DNA of 64,000 nt from DASWJZ01 sp963792885 (GCA_963792885.1 CAWBXX010000001.1:744001-808000); one strand, 5' to 3'. Positions 47,688 through 57,551 are shown, numbered from the stretch's first letter. The notes: generated by a model not told the origin, from the letters alone. Made by a program: numbers and translations.

Positions 47688-48728
47688 GCCGCGCGCTCCT
47701 GCGGCCGCTTGCCGCCGATCCGCGTCGCCTGCGCCTCGGCGCGCAGCGCCAGCTCCATCGCCATGAAGCAATGGCTCTGCTTCATCGCCGTCTCGGTGCG
47801 GTTCAACACGTCGTCGCGAAGCTGCTCGCCGTAGGTGATCTTCGTCTGCGCGCAGTCGATGTGACGAACGCCCTTCTTGTCGACCAGGAAGAGATGGTCG
47901 CCGCCCTCGCGGCCTTCGATGTCGATGTATTTCCTGAGCTCGATCGTGCCTTCGGTGCCAAGGATGAAGAGCCGCCCGTCGCCCCAGGTCGGCAGACCGT
48001 CCTGCGTGAACCAGTCGACGCGGATGAACCCGGTCGCCGCGTCGGAGACGAGGACCATCTGGCCGAAATCCTCGAATTCCGGCGTCTCCGGGTGATCGAA
48101 ATTGGCGATCTGGCTCGACGCCACATCCGCCTTCTCGGCACCCGTGAAGAAGAGGAACTGCTCGACCTGATGCGAACCGATATCGCAGAGGATGCCGCCG
48201 GTCAGCTCCTTGCTCCAGAACCAGTCGGGACGGCGGTAGTTGCCAATTTTGTGCGGCCCGAGCCCGATCGTCTGCATCACGCGGCCCACCGCCCCGGCCC
48301 TCACCAAATCGCCTGCGGCGATCGTCGCGCGCTGGGTGTAGTGCTCGGAATAGAGGATCGAGTAGATGCGCTTCGTCTCCGCCTGCACGCGGCGAAGCTC
48401 GGCAAGCTGGTCGAGCGTCGTGGCGCCCGGCTTGTCGAGCATCACGTCCTTGCCGTGCCGCATGGCGCGCACCGCCATCGGCGCGCGCTCCGCAAGGATG
48501 CCGGCGCCCGACGACGAGCCTGATCTCCAAGTCTTCGAGGATCGCGCGCTCGTCGGCGACACGCTTCGCGTCGGGAAATTGCTTGGAATAGGCCTCCGCG
48601 AGATCGTTCTCCCTCGCGTGAAACGCCTTCAGCCGGCAGCCGGCGTCGATCATCACCTGCGTCTGCTCGTAGATGTGGCCGTGATTGATGCCGATCACGC
48701 CGAACGCAAATCCCGCACTTCCAACCAT
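47684..48728 (-). CDS. Gfo/Idh/MocA family oxidoreductase, frameshifted
   Basis: About 348 residues. The start MVGSAGFAFGVIGINHGHIYEQ is a Rossmann motif variant of this sub-family. The frame changes near 48505, where LEDLEIRLVV passes to GAGILAERAPMAVRAMRHGKDVMLDKPG. The DKP of that segment takes the place of the usual EKP. The catalytic region TGGILCDIGSHQVEQFLFF is intact. It follows the permease gene by 20 bases. Read uncorrected, the 5' part appears fused to that permease. Confidence 0.85.
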
Positions 48729-48748
48729 GAGCTCGTCCTTCGTTCCCC

Positions 48749-49619
48749 TCAGCGTTTCAAGCGCGCCGAGCGCGACACCTCGGATGATCAGGCGCTGGAA
48801 TGCAAGGAAGACGGCGAAGACCGGGACCAGCGACAACGCCGACATGGCGAAGAGCTGGCCGAACCGGCGACACGCCGGTCGCGGTCTACGAATGTCGCTA
48901 AGCGCCATCGGCACCGTGTAGTCGCGCATGTCGCTCAGATAGATCAGCGGGCCGAGGAAATCATCCCAGGTGAAAATGAATGAGAAGATCGCTGCCGTCG
49001 CCAGCACGGGCGTCGAAAGCGGAAGCATGATCCGCCAATAGATTCGCCACGGGCCGCATCCGTCCATGATCGCCGCCTCGTCGATCTCGCGTGGGATGCC
49101 CCGGAAGAACTGCACCATCAGGAACACGAAGAAAGCGTCGACCGCGAGGAAGCGCGGCACGATCAGCGGCAGGAAGGTGTTCACCCAACCGAGCTTGAGG
49201 AAGAGGATGTACTGCGGCACCAGCGTCACGTGATAGGGCAGCATCAGCGTGCCGATCATCAAAGCGAACCAAAGTCTTTTGAAGCGGAACTCGAGCCGCG
49301 CGAAAGCGAAAGCAGTCAGCGAGCAGGCCATGAGGTTGCCGACGACCGCGAAGCCCGCGACGAGGAACGAGTTCGCGTAGAACTGAGTGAAACTGACTCG
49401 CAGCGCCGTCCACCCTTCGGCGAAATTGCCGAACACCCATTGCGTCGGCAATAGGTTCAGGTTGTTGAAGATCTGGTCCTCGGGCTTGAACGCGCTGGCG
49501 ATCAGCCAAAGCAGCGGATAGCTCATCACGAGCGTCGCCGCCATGAGTAGAGCATGCCGCAGGATTTGCCGGCTCGGCCGATGCTCGAGAACGGCTTCGC
49601 GATCTGCGGCGGCGCTCAT
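48749..49619 (-). CDS. Carbohydrate ABC transporter permease (MalG-like), 3' end disturbed
   Basis: About 290 residues. It begins MSAAADREAVLEHRPSRQILRHALL and has six membrane segments. The docking loop is EIDEAAIMDGCGPWRIYWRIMLP. Two oddities appear near the end. At 48870-48900 a dozen residues (DIRRPRPACRR) replace an expected Phe-Val-Asp stretch that is visible in another frame, which implies two compensating indels. Near 48760 the ending GVALGAL should pass to KR and a TGA at 48749 but slips frame, so an uncorrected reading runs into the next gene. The start lies 1 base after the previous stop. Confidence 0.85.
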
Positions 49620-49620
49620 C

Positions 49621-50593
49621 TCACCGGCCCTCGTCCTCGTAGTAGACCCAGTAGCGTGAGGTCAGGAATGCGATCGCGGTGAAGATCGCGATGATGACGA
49701 GAAGTATCCAGGCGAGCGCCGCCGCGTATCCCATGCGGAAGTTGGCGAAAGCCTCGATGTAGAGATAGAGCGAGTAGAACAGCGTCGAGTCGATCGGAGC
49801 GCCGGTGCCGCCGGAGATGATGAAAGCCGGGGTGAAAGCTTTGAAAGCGTCGATCATCTGCAGGATCAGATTGAAGAACATGACGGGCGCCAAAAGCGGA
49901 AGCGTGATCCTGAAGAACTGACGCATTGGCCCCGCACCATCCATCGACGCCGCCTCGTAGAGGTCCTGAGGTATCTGTCTCGAGACCGGCGAGGAAGATG
50001 ATCATAGGCGAGCCGAACTGCCAGGCGGCGAGCGCGATCAGCGTCCACAGGGCGTAGTCGGGGTGGTTGATCCATGCGACGCCCCGAACGCCCAATAGAG
50101 CGAGGACCTGATTGACAAGACCCTTGTCGCCGAACACCTGCAGCCAGAGAACCGCGATGGCGACCGACGACCCAAGAAGGGACGGCAGATAGAATACCGC
50201 GCGATAGAAACCAACGCCGCGCACGCTGCGATCAAGCACCATGGCGAGCGCAAGGGCGACCGAAAGCTTCAGCGGCACCGACCAGAGCACGTAGTGGAAC
50301 GTGACACTGAGCGCCGAGCGGAAGCGGTCGTCGTGCAGAAAAGCGTAGGTGTAGTTGAAGAGGCCAGCCCAGCGCGGCGGAGTCAGAAGATCGTAGTTGG
50401 TGAACGAGAGATAGAGAGACGCGGCCGTGGGGATCAGCGTCAGGCCGAAGAAGCCAACGAGCCAGGGTAAGAGGAACAGATACCCTGGCCCATTGAGCTT
50501 CAGTGCTCGCGCAAGTTTGCCGCCCGCCGCCGGCGAGGCCGTTCGACCGCGCCGGAGCGTTGCGTCGACGGTCCCGGTCGTGGCGTTGGCCAT
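49621..50593 (-). CDS. Carbohydrate ABC transporter permease (MalF/UgpA-like), frameshifted
   Basis: About 323 residues. The first helix follows GPGYLFLLPWLVGFFGL, and WLQVFGDKGLVNQVLALLG and SPMIIFLAGLE precede the break. An extra T at 49978 shifts the frame exactly at the EAA loop; corrected it reads QIPQDLYEAASMDGAGPMRQFFRITLP and continues through FIISGGTGAPIDSTLFYSLYLYIEAF to a stop at 49621. The ATG at 50593 lies 10 bases after the binding-protein stop. Confidence 0.87.
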
Positions 50594-50603
50594 CGCCGAC
50601 CGA

Positions 50604-51896
50604 TTAGGCGCGTTGTAGAATCGCCTTGGCCTTTTCGACGAAGGCCTTGAACTCGTCGGCGATCGCGGTCTTGCCGAACGCGATGGACTGGAAGCTGTTG
50701 CGAATCTCGTTTTGGATTTCGCCCGCGCCCTTCGGCGGAGGAGGCGGCAGCGCCCCGACATGCGTTCCGAGAACCTGCAGATAGGCGAGCATCTTATTCT
50801 CGACGTCGTTCAGCTTTGGCTTCAGGTGCGCGAGCACGTTTAAATCGCCGCTGACGCCGCGCTCAATCTGCAAGATGTCCAGGCAGTCGAGGTCGGTGAT
50901 CATGAAGTTCAGGAACTTTGCCGATTCCGCAGCGTCGGCCGCGTTCGCTGACATCGAGATGAACATCGACGGCTTGAAATATTGCCCCGGGTTCCCGGTT
51001 TCCGAGTTGGGGAAGAGCGCGAGGTCGAGCTCATCCTGGCTCAGCTTCTGCAGTGCCACGAGCTGGTTGGAATTGGTGTAGTCGGTGATGGCATTGCCGG
51101 TGATCAGCATCGTCTTTTCCAGCGCGCCGGAAGCATCAAGCGCCTGGACGTCGGGTGTCGGCGTGACACCGTCATCCTGCATCTGCTTCCAGATGTTCCA
51201 GTAGTCCGCGATGTCGCTGACCTCATAGGCAAGCTGCCCGTCGTCGGTGTAGAGCGCCTTGCCGCGGCTGCGCATGAACATTTCCACCGCAGCCTCGACG
51301 TCACCGCGGTTGGCGGTGAAGTGAAGGCCGCCATCGAGGTGCGGCTGCACATCCTTGGCGAGCTTCGCGTAGTCGGCGTAAGTCCACTTCGTCGAGTCGG
51401 GGAGCTCGATCTTGAGCTCTTTGTACTTGGCCACGTTGTAGACCACGGCGACGGAATTGGCGCCCATGGAAAGTCCGTAGAGCTTGTCGTCGACCTTGCC
51501 GCTGTCGAGCTGGAGCTTGTCGAAATTTTCCATGTGAAGTTCGTTGCCGAGATGCGGCGTCAGGTCGGCAAGCTGGCCACGCCGGGCCCACTCGAAAATG
51601 TAGCGGTAGTCCATCTGCAACACGTCGGCCAGATTGCCGCCGGCCGCCTGCGTCGCGAGCTTCGGCCAATAGTCGGCCCAGGCATAAGTTTCCGGATTGA
51701 TCGAAACCGCCGCATCCTTCGTCTTGTAGAGATCGACGGCGGCGAGCGTGCGTTTGTCGCGGTCGGGATTTCCCCACCAGATGTAACGAAGCCGCGTGTC
51801 TGCGCGGCCGAGTGTCGTCAGTCCGCCAAACGTGCCTACGGCCGCACCCGCGCCGAGATAGCGGTTGAAATCGCGCCTGGAGATCCCGTGCTTCAT
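50604..51896 (-). CDS. Extracellular sugar-binding protein with Tat-type signal
   Basis: A 430-residue periplasmic receptor. The start MKHGISRRDFNRYLGAGAAVG has the twin-arginine pattern SRRDF followed by a hydrophobic segment and ends near GRAD, so export folded through Tat is likely. The mature part is family-1 solute-binding (LRYIWWGNPDRDKRTLAAVDLY, ADVLQMDYRYIFEWARRGQL). The ATG at 51896 follows GGGAGG. It heads the importer operon and lies downstream of an AGTAAC-N6-GTTATT operator. Confidence 0.93.
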   Translation of the reverse strand: MKHGISRRDFNRYLGAGAAVGTFGGLTTLGRADTRLRYIWWGNPDRDKRTLAAVDLYKTKDAAVSINPETYAWADYWPKLATQAAGGNLADVLQMDYRYIFEWARRGQLADLTPHLGNELHMENFDKLQLDSGKVDDKLYGLSMGANSVAVVYNVAKYKELKIELPDSTKWTYADYAKLAKDVQPHLDGGLHFTANRGDVEAAVEMFMRSRGKALYTDDGQLAYEVSDIADYWNIWKQMQDDGVTPTPDVQALDASGALEKTMLITGNAITDYTNSNQLVALQKLSQDELDLALFPNSETGNPGQYFKPSMFISMSANAADAAESAKFLNFMITDLDCLDILQIERGVSGDLNVLAHLKPKLNDVENKMLAYLQVLGTHVGALPPPPPKGAGEIQNEIRNSFQSIAFGKTAIADEFKAFVEKAKAILQRA

Positions 51897-51982
51897 AGCG
51901 ATCCTCCCTAAGGATGGGTTGGGGTTTTTCCCCGTCATCTTCTCGATGCGGCCGATCTTTCGGCGGCCGCGATGCGAAAACA

Positions 51983-52000
51983 AGTAACTCAATAGTTATT
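51983..52000. promoter_or_regulatory. Operator-like repeat AGTAAC-N6-GTTATT (TetR regulon site 1)
   Basis: AGTAACTCAATAGTTATT has the same architecture as the site at 52898 (6-base arms, 6-base spacer; one arm mismatch). It lies 87 bases before the binding-protein start, between that gene and the end of the TetR gene. Confidence 0.65.
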
Positions 52001-52044
52001 TCGTGACAACCACGCATTGCCGGTGGCGTCGGATGGTCGCGGCC

Positions 52045-52740
52045 TCAGGCGCGAAGGTAGCCGAGGATCACCTCCTGCACATGCTTTCGCCGCGCCAACA
52101 ACGCCGCTTCGGATCCGAGCGGCACGTCGAAGATCACCGACAGCGTATGAATGTTGGAGAAGTAGAAATAGCTGACGCCAGCGATCGAGATGTAGAGGTG
52201 GATCGGGTCGACGCCCCGGCGGAAGAGGCGCGCCTTCTGCCCTGCAGCCAGCACCGTGCGTATCTGCTCGACGATCGGCGAATGCAGCGCACGAATATCC
52301 GAAATCCGCTTCACGAACTCCGCGCGCTGCATGTTCTCCGTCGCGAGCAGCCGGATGAACCAGGGATGCTCGTGGAAATGATCGAAGGTGAAGCCGACGA
52401 GCGTCTGCATGGCCTCGACCGGCGCCAGGGCCTCCAGATGAAGCTTCTGCTCGCCGACGCGGATCTCGCGATAGGCCTCGAGCAGCACCGCCGAGTAGAG
52501 CGCCTCCTTGTTGCCGAAATAATGGTAGAGCAGCCGCTTGTTGGCAGCCGCGCGCTCGGCGATACGGTCGACCCGCGCGCCGTCGAGGCCGAATTCGCAG
52601 AACTCCTCTCGCGCCGCGACGAGAATGTCCTGCTTGGTCAGCTCGGGGTTGCGCGCTCGCGGGGCCGTCTTTGCGGGCCGAGCAGGTCCGCTCGCCAACT
52701 GACGCCGCGTCTTCATCTCCTGGCGAACGACCAAATCCAT
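52045..52740 (-). CDS. TetR/AcrR family transcriptional regulator
   Basis: A 231-residue regulator. The basic, Ala/Pro-rich N-terminus (about 30 residues) precedes the helix-turn-helix TKQDILVAAREEFCEFGLDGARVDRIAERAAANKRLLYHYFGNKEALYSAVL. The ligand domain is of the RutR-like type, with FDHFHEHPWFIRLLATENMQRAEFV. The gene stands between the sugar importer operon and the oxidoreductase operon. Identical operator-like palindromes flank it, so it probably controls both. Confidence 0.92.
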   Translation of the reverse strand: MDLVVRQEMKTRRQLASGPARPAKTAPRARNPELTKQDILVAAREEFCEFGLDGARVDRIAERAAANKRLLYHYFGNKEALYSAVLLEAYREIRVGEQKLHLEALAPVEAMQTLVGFTFDHFHEHPWFIRLLATENMQRAEFVKRISDIRALHSPIVEQIRTVLAAGQKARLFRRGVDPIHLYISIAGVSYFYFSNIHTLSVIFDVPLGSEAALLARRKHVQEVILGYLRA

Positions 52741-52897
52741 CTCCCAAGCCTACTCGGTCCGACGCCGAACGTCGAAACGCCGTCGGCGCACTCATAGAGC
52801 AAAAGCACCGAGCGACGCAGCATCGATGCGCGGCGTCGGACAGACATCGCGCCTCGCGCGTGCCGCGCGAAGATTGACAGGCTTCCTCCCTCCCACT

Positions 52898-52915
52898 AGT
52901 AACCGAACTGTTACT
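52898..52915. promoter_or_regulatory. Operator-like repeat AGTAAC-N6-GTTACT (TetR regulon site 2)
   Basis: AGTAACCGAACTGTTACT has perfect 6-base arms with a 6-base spacer. It lies 49 bases before the GTG start of the oxidoreductase gene and about 160 bases before the divergent TetR gene. It matches the site at 51983. Confidence 0.7.
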
Positions 52916-52964
52916 TAGGTGCCAGCGGAGCCGAAAGAGCCCGCAAGACCGGGAAATTCGTCGA

Positions 52965-54158
52965 GTGGCTACCCGTCGCATCGGCATCATCATGCACGGC
53001 GTGACCGGGCGCATGGGCACCAACCAGCATCTGGTTCGGTCGATCTGCGCCATTCGCGACGAAGGCGGCATCGCGCTCGAAAGCGGCGACCGCATTCTCC
53101 CCGATCCAATTCTCGTCGGACGCAACGCGGAGAAGCTGCAAGTGCTCGCGAAGTGCCACAACGTCGAGCGATGGACGACGGATCTCCAGGCAGCGCTCGC
53201 CGATCCGAACGATGAGATCTTCTTCGACGCAGGCACGACGCAGATGCGGCCCGACGTCGTCCGCCAGGCCATCGAGGCCGGAAAGCATATCTACTGCGAG
53301 AAGCCGACTGCGACGACGCTCGCCGACGCGCTTCAGATCGCGCGGCTGGCGCAAGAGCGCGGCGTCAAGAACGGCGTCGTGCAGGACAAGCTCTTCCTGC
53401 CGGGGCTCTTGAAGCTCAAGATGCTGCGCGATTCAGACTTCTTCGGCCGGATGCTCGCGGTCCGCGGCGAGTTCGGCTACTGGGTCTTCGAGGGCAACCT
53501 TCAGGCGACGCAGCGCCCCTCGTGGAACTATCGGGCGGAAGAAGGCGGCGGCATCATCCTCGATATGCTCTGCCATTGGCGCTACGTGCTCGACCATGTC
53601 TTCGCGCCGGTCGAGAGCCTCTCCTGCCTTGGCGCCACCCACATCACCGAGCGTTGGGACGAGAACCGCCAGCCCTACGAAGGGACGGCGGAGGACGCGG
53701 CCTACGCCACCTTCGTGCTTCAAGGTGGCGTCGTCGCGCAGATCAATTCCTCCTGGCAGACGCGCGTCTATCGCGACGATCTCGTCGTCTTCCAGGTCGA
53801 CGGCACGCACGGCTCCGCCGTGGCCGGATTGCAGAGCTGCAAGATCCAGCCGCGCGTGGCGACGCCGCGGCCCGTGTGGAACCCGGACGAGAAGCGAGCC
53901 GATGACTTCCGCGCCGGCTGGCAGGACGTGCCGGACACGGAGCCCTATCCGAACGGGTTCCGGCGGCAGTGGGAGATGTTCCTCCGCCATGTCGTCGCCG
54001 ACGCACCGTGGAACCACACTCTGCTTGAAGGCGCGAAGGGCGTGCAGCTCGCCGAGCTCGCAATTCAGAGCTGGCAGAAGCGCGCCTGGGTAGACGTGCC
54101 GCCGCTCCCTCTGACGAGCGAGAAGCCGCGCGCGAAGAAGGCCGCTCATGCCGTCTGA
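52965..54158 (+). CDS. Gfo/Idh/MocA family oxidoreductase
   Basis: A 397-residue dehydrogenase. The N-terminus RRIGIIMHGVTGRMGTNQHL is a Rossmann variant with an insertion. The catalytic Lys is in HIYCEKPTATTLADAL, and the active-site region is EEGGGIILDMLCHWRYVLDHVF. The start is a GTG at 52965. It is the first gene of the right-hand operon, 49 bases after operator site 2. Its end overlaps the DUF993 gene by 11 bases. The substrate is presumably the sugar brought in by the neighbouring importer. Confidence 0.92.
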   Translation: MATRRIGIIMHGVTGRMGTNQHLVRSICAIRDEGGIALESGDRILPDPILVGRNAEKLQVLAKCHNVERWTTDLQAALADPNDEIFFDAGTTQMRPDVVRQAIEAGKHIYCEKPTATTLADALQIARLAQERGVKNGVVQDKLFLPGLLKLKMLRDSDFFGRMLAVRGEFGYWVFEGNLQATQRPSWNYRAEEGGGIILDMLCHWRYVLDHVFAPVESLSCLGATHITERWDENRQPYEGTAEDAAYATFVLQGGVVAQINSSWQTRVYRDDLVVFQVDGTHGSAVAGLQSCKIQPRVATPRPVWNPDEKRADDFRAGWQDVPDTEPYPNGFRRQWEMFLRHVVADAPWNHTLLEGAKGVQLAELAIQSWQKRAWVDVPPLPLTSEKPRAKKAAHAV

Positions 54159-55347
54159 CGCCGCCGTCCTTCGGAAAACGCGGGCCCTTGAAATCCGCTT
54201 ACCGACAGCGGACCGGCGCCTCGCCGGCTACCGCATGGGCGCGGCAAGCCCCTACCCCGCCGTGGCGACCAGCGCTTTCAACCGCATCGCGTTCGCCGCT
54301 GCGCACGTCGTCGCCGATCCGCTTGCCGCGGGCGATCCCTGGCTGACCGCCTCCATTGACTGGAAGGCGACGTTAGCCTTCCGCCACAGCCTTTGGGCGC
54401 ACGGGCTCTCGGTCGCCGAGGCTATGGACACAGCACAGCGCGGAATGGGGCTCGACTGGCCAAATGCACTTGAGCTGATCCGCCGGTCCGCCGCCGCTGC
54501 GCGCGCCGAAGGCCACCGAATGCTTGCGAGTGGCGCCGGCACCGATCATCTCGATCCCTCCGCGGCGAAGTCCGTCGACGACGTCATCCACGCCTATGAG
54601 GAGCAGTTCGAGGCGGTTGAAGCCGCGGGCTCGCCGATCATCCTCATGGCAAGCCGCGCGCTCGTCCGCGTCGCTCGCTCTGCCGACGACTATCTCCGCG
54701 TCTATGACCGCTTGCTCACCCAATCGCGCGAGCCGGTGATCATCCACTGGCTCGGCGACATGTTCGATCCGCAGCTTGCCGGCTATTGGGGCACGAGCGA
54801 CATCCGCGCCGCGATGGCGACGGCGCTCGATGTCATCCGCGCGCATCCCGAGAAGGTCGCCGGGATCAAGATCTCTCTGCTCGACGCGAAGTGGGAGATC
54901 GAGATGCGGCGGCAGCTTCCCGTCGGCGTGAGGATGCTGACCGGGGACGACTTCAACTTCGCAGAGCTGATTGCCGGCGACGACAAGGGACACTCGGACG
55001 CGCTTCTCGGCATCTTCGATGCGATCGCGCCGGCTGCCTCCGCCGCGCTTTCGCAGCTCGCCACCGGCGACGAGGACGGCTTCCGCGAGATCCTCGCGCC
55101 GACCGTGCCGCTGTCGCGGCTGATCTTCGCCGCACCCACGCGCTTCTACAAAACCGGCGTCGTCTTCCTTGCCTGGCTCAACGGACACCAGGATCATTTC
55201 ACCATGGTCGGCGGGCAGGAGAGTGCGCGCTCCATCCTGCATCTCGCCGAGGTCTTCCGGCTCGCCGACAAGGCGCGTCTCTTCCGCGACCCACAGCTTG
55301 CGGCCGGCCGCATGCGACATCTTCTCGCCACGCACGGAATCGCGTGA
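54148..55347 (+). CDS. DUF993 protein (dihydrodipicolinate synthase-like)
   Basis: A 399-residue protein of the DUF993 family, a (beta/alpha)8-barrel group distantly related to class I aldolases of the DapA type. Long conserved blocks include YPAVATSAFNRIAFAAAHVVADPLA, SGAGTDHLDP, and GIKISLLDAKWEIEMRRQLP, where the Lys in IKIS could be the Schiff-base residue. No reaction is established for the family. An aldol or retro-aldol step on an oxidised sugar is inferred from the flanking dehydrogenases. Start and stop overlap both neighbours. Confidence 0.85.
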   Translation: MPSDAAVLRKTRALEIRLPTADRRLAGYRMGAASPYPAVATSAFNRIAFAAAHVVADPLAAGDPWLTASIDWKATLAFRHSLWAHGLSVAEAMDTAQRGMGLDWPNALELIRRSAAAARAEGHRMLASGAGTDHLDPSAAKSVDDVIHAYEEQFEAVEAAGSPIILMASRALVRVARSADDYLRVYDRLLTQSREPVIIHWLGDMFDPQLAGYWGTSDIRAAMATALDVIRAHPEKVAGIKISLLDAKWEIEMRRQLPVGVRMLTGDDFNFAELIAGDDKGHSDALLGIFDAIAPAASAALSQLATGDEDGFREILAPTVPLSRLIFAAPTRFYKTGVVFLAWLNGHQDHFTMVGGQESARSILHLAEVFRLADKARLFRDPQLAAGRMRHLLATHGIA

Positions 55348-56219
55348 CCCTTCGCGATCTTTCCGCCGACAAGGGGCTTCAACACCTCTCGCTCAACACC
55401 GCGACTGTCAGGAACCACGGCGATTTCCTGACAATCGTCGAGGCAGCGAAGCGACACGGAATCTCTTGCCTCTCGCCCTGGCGCGATCAGATCGCAGCGG
55501 TCGGGCTGGAGCGCGCCGTGCGCGCCGTGCGCGATGGCGGCTTCCGCCTCTCGGGCTATTGCCGCGGGGGCATGTTTCCAGCCGACGCGTCGCACAAAGC
55601 CGAGATGATGGACGACAATCGACGCGCCATCGACGAGGCGGCGGCGCTCGGCGCGCCCTGCCTCGTGCTGGTGGTCGGGGGGCTGCCGCAGTTCTCGCGG
55701 CCCGGGTCGGCTTCCTCGAAGGACATCGCCCACGCTCGGAGACAGGTCGAGGAGGCGATCGATGCCCTTCTGGCATACGCCAATTCGTCCGGCGTCGCGC
55801 TCGCAATCGAGCCGCTCCATCCGATGTATGCGGCCGACCGCGCCTGCGTGAACACGCTCCGCCAGGCGCTCGACATCTGCGACCGCGTCGATGCTGACGG
55901 ATCGCGCGGCCTCGGCGTCACCATCGACTGCTATCACATCTGGTGGGAGCCGAATCTACTCGATCAGATCGAGCGCGCGGGGCGCAAACGCATCCACGCC
56001 TTCCACATCTGCGACTGGCTGGTGCCGACGCGCGACCTGCTGCTCGACCGCGGGATGATGGGCGACGGCGTGATCGACATCCGCAAAGTTCGCGGCGCAG
56101 TGGAGAAACAAGGCTTCGACGGCCCCTGCGAAGTCGAGATCTTCTCCGACGACTGGTGGTCGCGGCCGGTCGACGAGGTGCTTGCGACCGTGATCGAGCG
56201 CTATCGTGCATTCTGCTGA
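55344..56219 (+). CDS. Sugar phosphate isomerase/epimerase-like TIM barrel protein
   Basis: A 291-residue protein of the xylose isomerase-like TIM barrel family. The metal-site pattern is seen in LAIEPLHPMY (Glu), GVTIDCYHIWWEP (Asp, His), HAFHICDWL (His) and GPCEVEIFSDDWW (Glu). The start is a GTG at 55344 overlapping the DUF993 stop (GTGA). It may isomerise, epimerise or eliminate on a keto-sugar made by the neighbouring dehydrogenases. Confidence 0.9.
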   Translation: MTLRDLSADKGLQHLSLNTATVRNHGDFLTIVEAAKRHGISCLSPWRDQIAAVGLERAVRAVRDGGFRLSGYCRGGMFPADASHKAEMMDDNRRAIDEAAALGAPCLVLVVGGLPQFSRPGSASSKDIAHARRQVEEAIDALLAYANSSGVALAIEPLHPMYAADRACVNTLRQALDICDRVDADGSRGLGVTIDCYHIWWEPNLLDQIERAGRKRIHAFHICDWLVPTRDLLLDRGMMGDGVIDIRKVRGAVEKQGFDGPCEVEIFSDDWWSRPVDEVLATVIERYRAFC

Positions 56220-56269
56220 CTCCACCTCACCGACCACACGTGCCATCGAGGGACAGGCGAGGATTGTAA

Positions 56270-57508
56270 ATGGCCAACGATGAAGAGAAACGACGTGTCG
56301 CGCTGATCGGGACCGGGCATCGCGGCACGGGTCTATGGGGAAAGGAGCTCCTCGCGGGTTTCCGCGGATCGATCGATCTCGTCGGCCTCGCCGACAAGAA
56401 CTCGATGCGGGTGGAAGCGGCTCGCAATGCGATAGGCACCAATGCGCCGGTCTTCACCGACCTCGACGCGATGCTGAAGGAGACGCGGCCGGAGACGCTG
56501 ATCGTCTGCACCCGCGACGACACGCATGTCGACTTCATCGTCGCGGGGCTTGAGGCAGGTGTTAACGTCATCACCGAGAAGCCGATGGCGACGACGGCCG
56601 AGATGTGCCGGCGCATCCTCGACGCGGAAAAGCGCACCGGCCGGCGCGTCGACGTGACCTTCAACTACCGCTACGCGCCGACCGCGCGCCAGATCAAAGA
56701 GCTGCTCCTTTCGGGCGTGATAGGGGAAGTCGCCTCGGTCGATTTCCATTGGTATCTCAACGTCCAGCACGGAGCCGATTATTTCCGCCGCTGGCACGCA
56801 TATGTGGAGCATTCCGGCAGCCTTTTCGTGCACAAGGCGACGCATCACTTCGACCTTCTCAACTGGTACCTCGCCTCCGATCCGCAGGAGGTCTTCGCCC
56901 GCGGTTCGCTGCGCCACTACGGGCGCCGTGGCCCGTTTCGTGGGCTGCGCTGCAAGACCTGCGAACACGCCGCGGTCTGCGACTTCCACATCGATATCGG
57001 CAGCGACCCCTGGCTCGACATGCTCTATGAGGCGCCGTCGCGCGAGGATGGCTATTTCCGCGACGGCTGCGTCTTCCGCGAGGACATCAACATCCCGGAC
57101 ACGATGACGGCGGCGATTCTTTACGAGAACGGCGTGCAGGTGTCCTATTCGCTCAACACGTTCATGCCGATTGAAGGCTACCACCTCGCCTTCAACGGCA
57201 CGCGCGGGCGTCTTGAAATCCGGCAACACGAGAAGCAGCCGTGGGAGACGCCGGATTCCGATGAGATTCTGCTGGTGAAGAACTTCGATTCCTACGAGCG
57301 CATCCGCGTTCCGCACGAGCCGGGCGGCCATTTCGGCGGCGATCCGAAGCTTCAGACCATGCTCTTCGTGCCGGGAACGGAAGACCCGCTCGGTCAGCGC
57401 GCCGGCGCGCGGGCGGGGGCGATGTCGGTGCTGATCGGTGTCGCGGCCATGGACAGCGTCCGCTCCGGCAAGCCCGTGGCGGTCAAGCCGCTACTCGACC
57501 CGAACTGA
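56270..57508 (+). CDS. Gfo/Idh/MocA family oxidoreductase with Cys cluster
   Basis: A 412-residue dehydrogenase. Rossmann start VALIGTGHRGTGLWGKEL, catalytic ITEKPMATTAEMC (K104) and substrate region FVHKATHHFDLLNWYL. Between the two halves lies CKTCEHAAVC (C228, C231, C237), followed by C267 in RDGCVF, a possible metal or Fe-S site uncommon among sugar dehydrogenases. It lies 50 bases downstream of the isomerase gene in the same operon. Confidence 0.9.
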   Translation: MANDEEKRRVALIGTGHRGTGLWGKELLAGFRGSIDLVGLADKNSMRVEAARNAIGTNAPVFTDLDAMLKETRPETLIVCTRDDTHVDFIVAGLEAGVNVITEKPMATTAEMCRRILDAEKRTGRRVDVTFNYRYAPTARQIKELLLSGVIGEVASVDFHWYLNVQHGADYFRRWHAYVEHSGSLFVHKATHHFDLLNWYLASDPQEVFARGSLRHYGRRGPFRGLRCKTCEHAAVCDFHIDIGSDPWLDMLYEAPSREDGYFRDGCVFREDINIPDTMTAAILYENGVQVSYSLNTFMPIEGYHLAFNGTRGRLEIRQHEKQPWETPDSDEILLVKNFDSYERIRVPHEPGGHFGGDPKLQTMLFVPGTEDPLGQRAGARAGAMSVLIGVAAMDSVRSGKPVAVKPLLDPN

Positions 57509-57551
57509 GCGGTTCTCAGGGCAATCCAATCGAACGAAAGGGAGGGAACCG

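Noticed and set aside
46773..49619. Apparent 948-residue fusion of an ABC permease with two oxidoreductases
   Set aside because: The join arises from frame slips near 48760, 48505 and 47435. Each part has its own start, and family ends are found in neighbouring frames.
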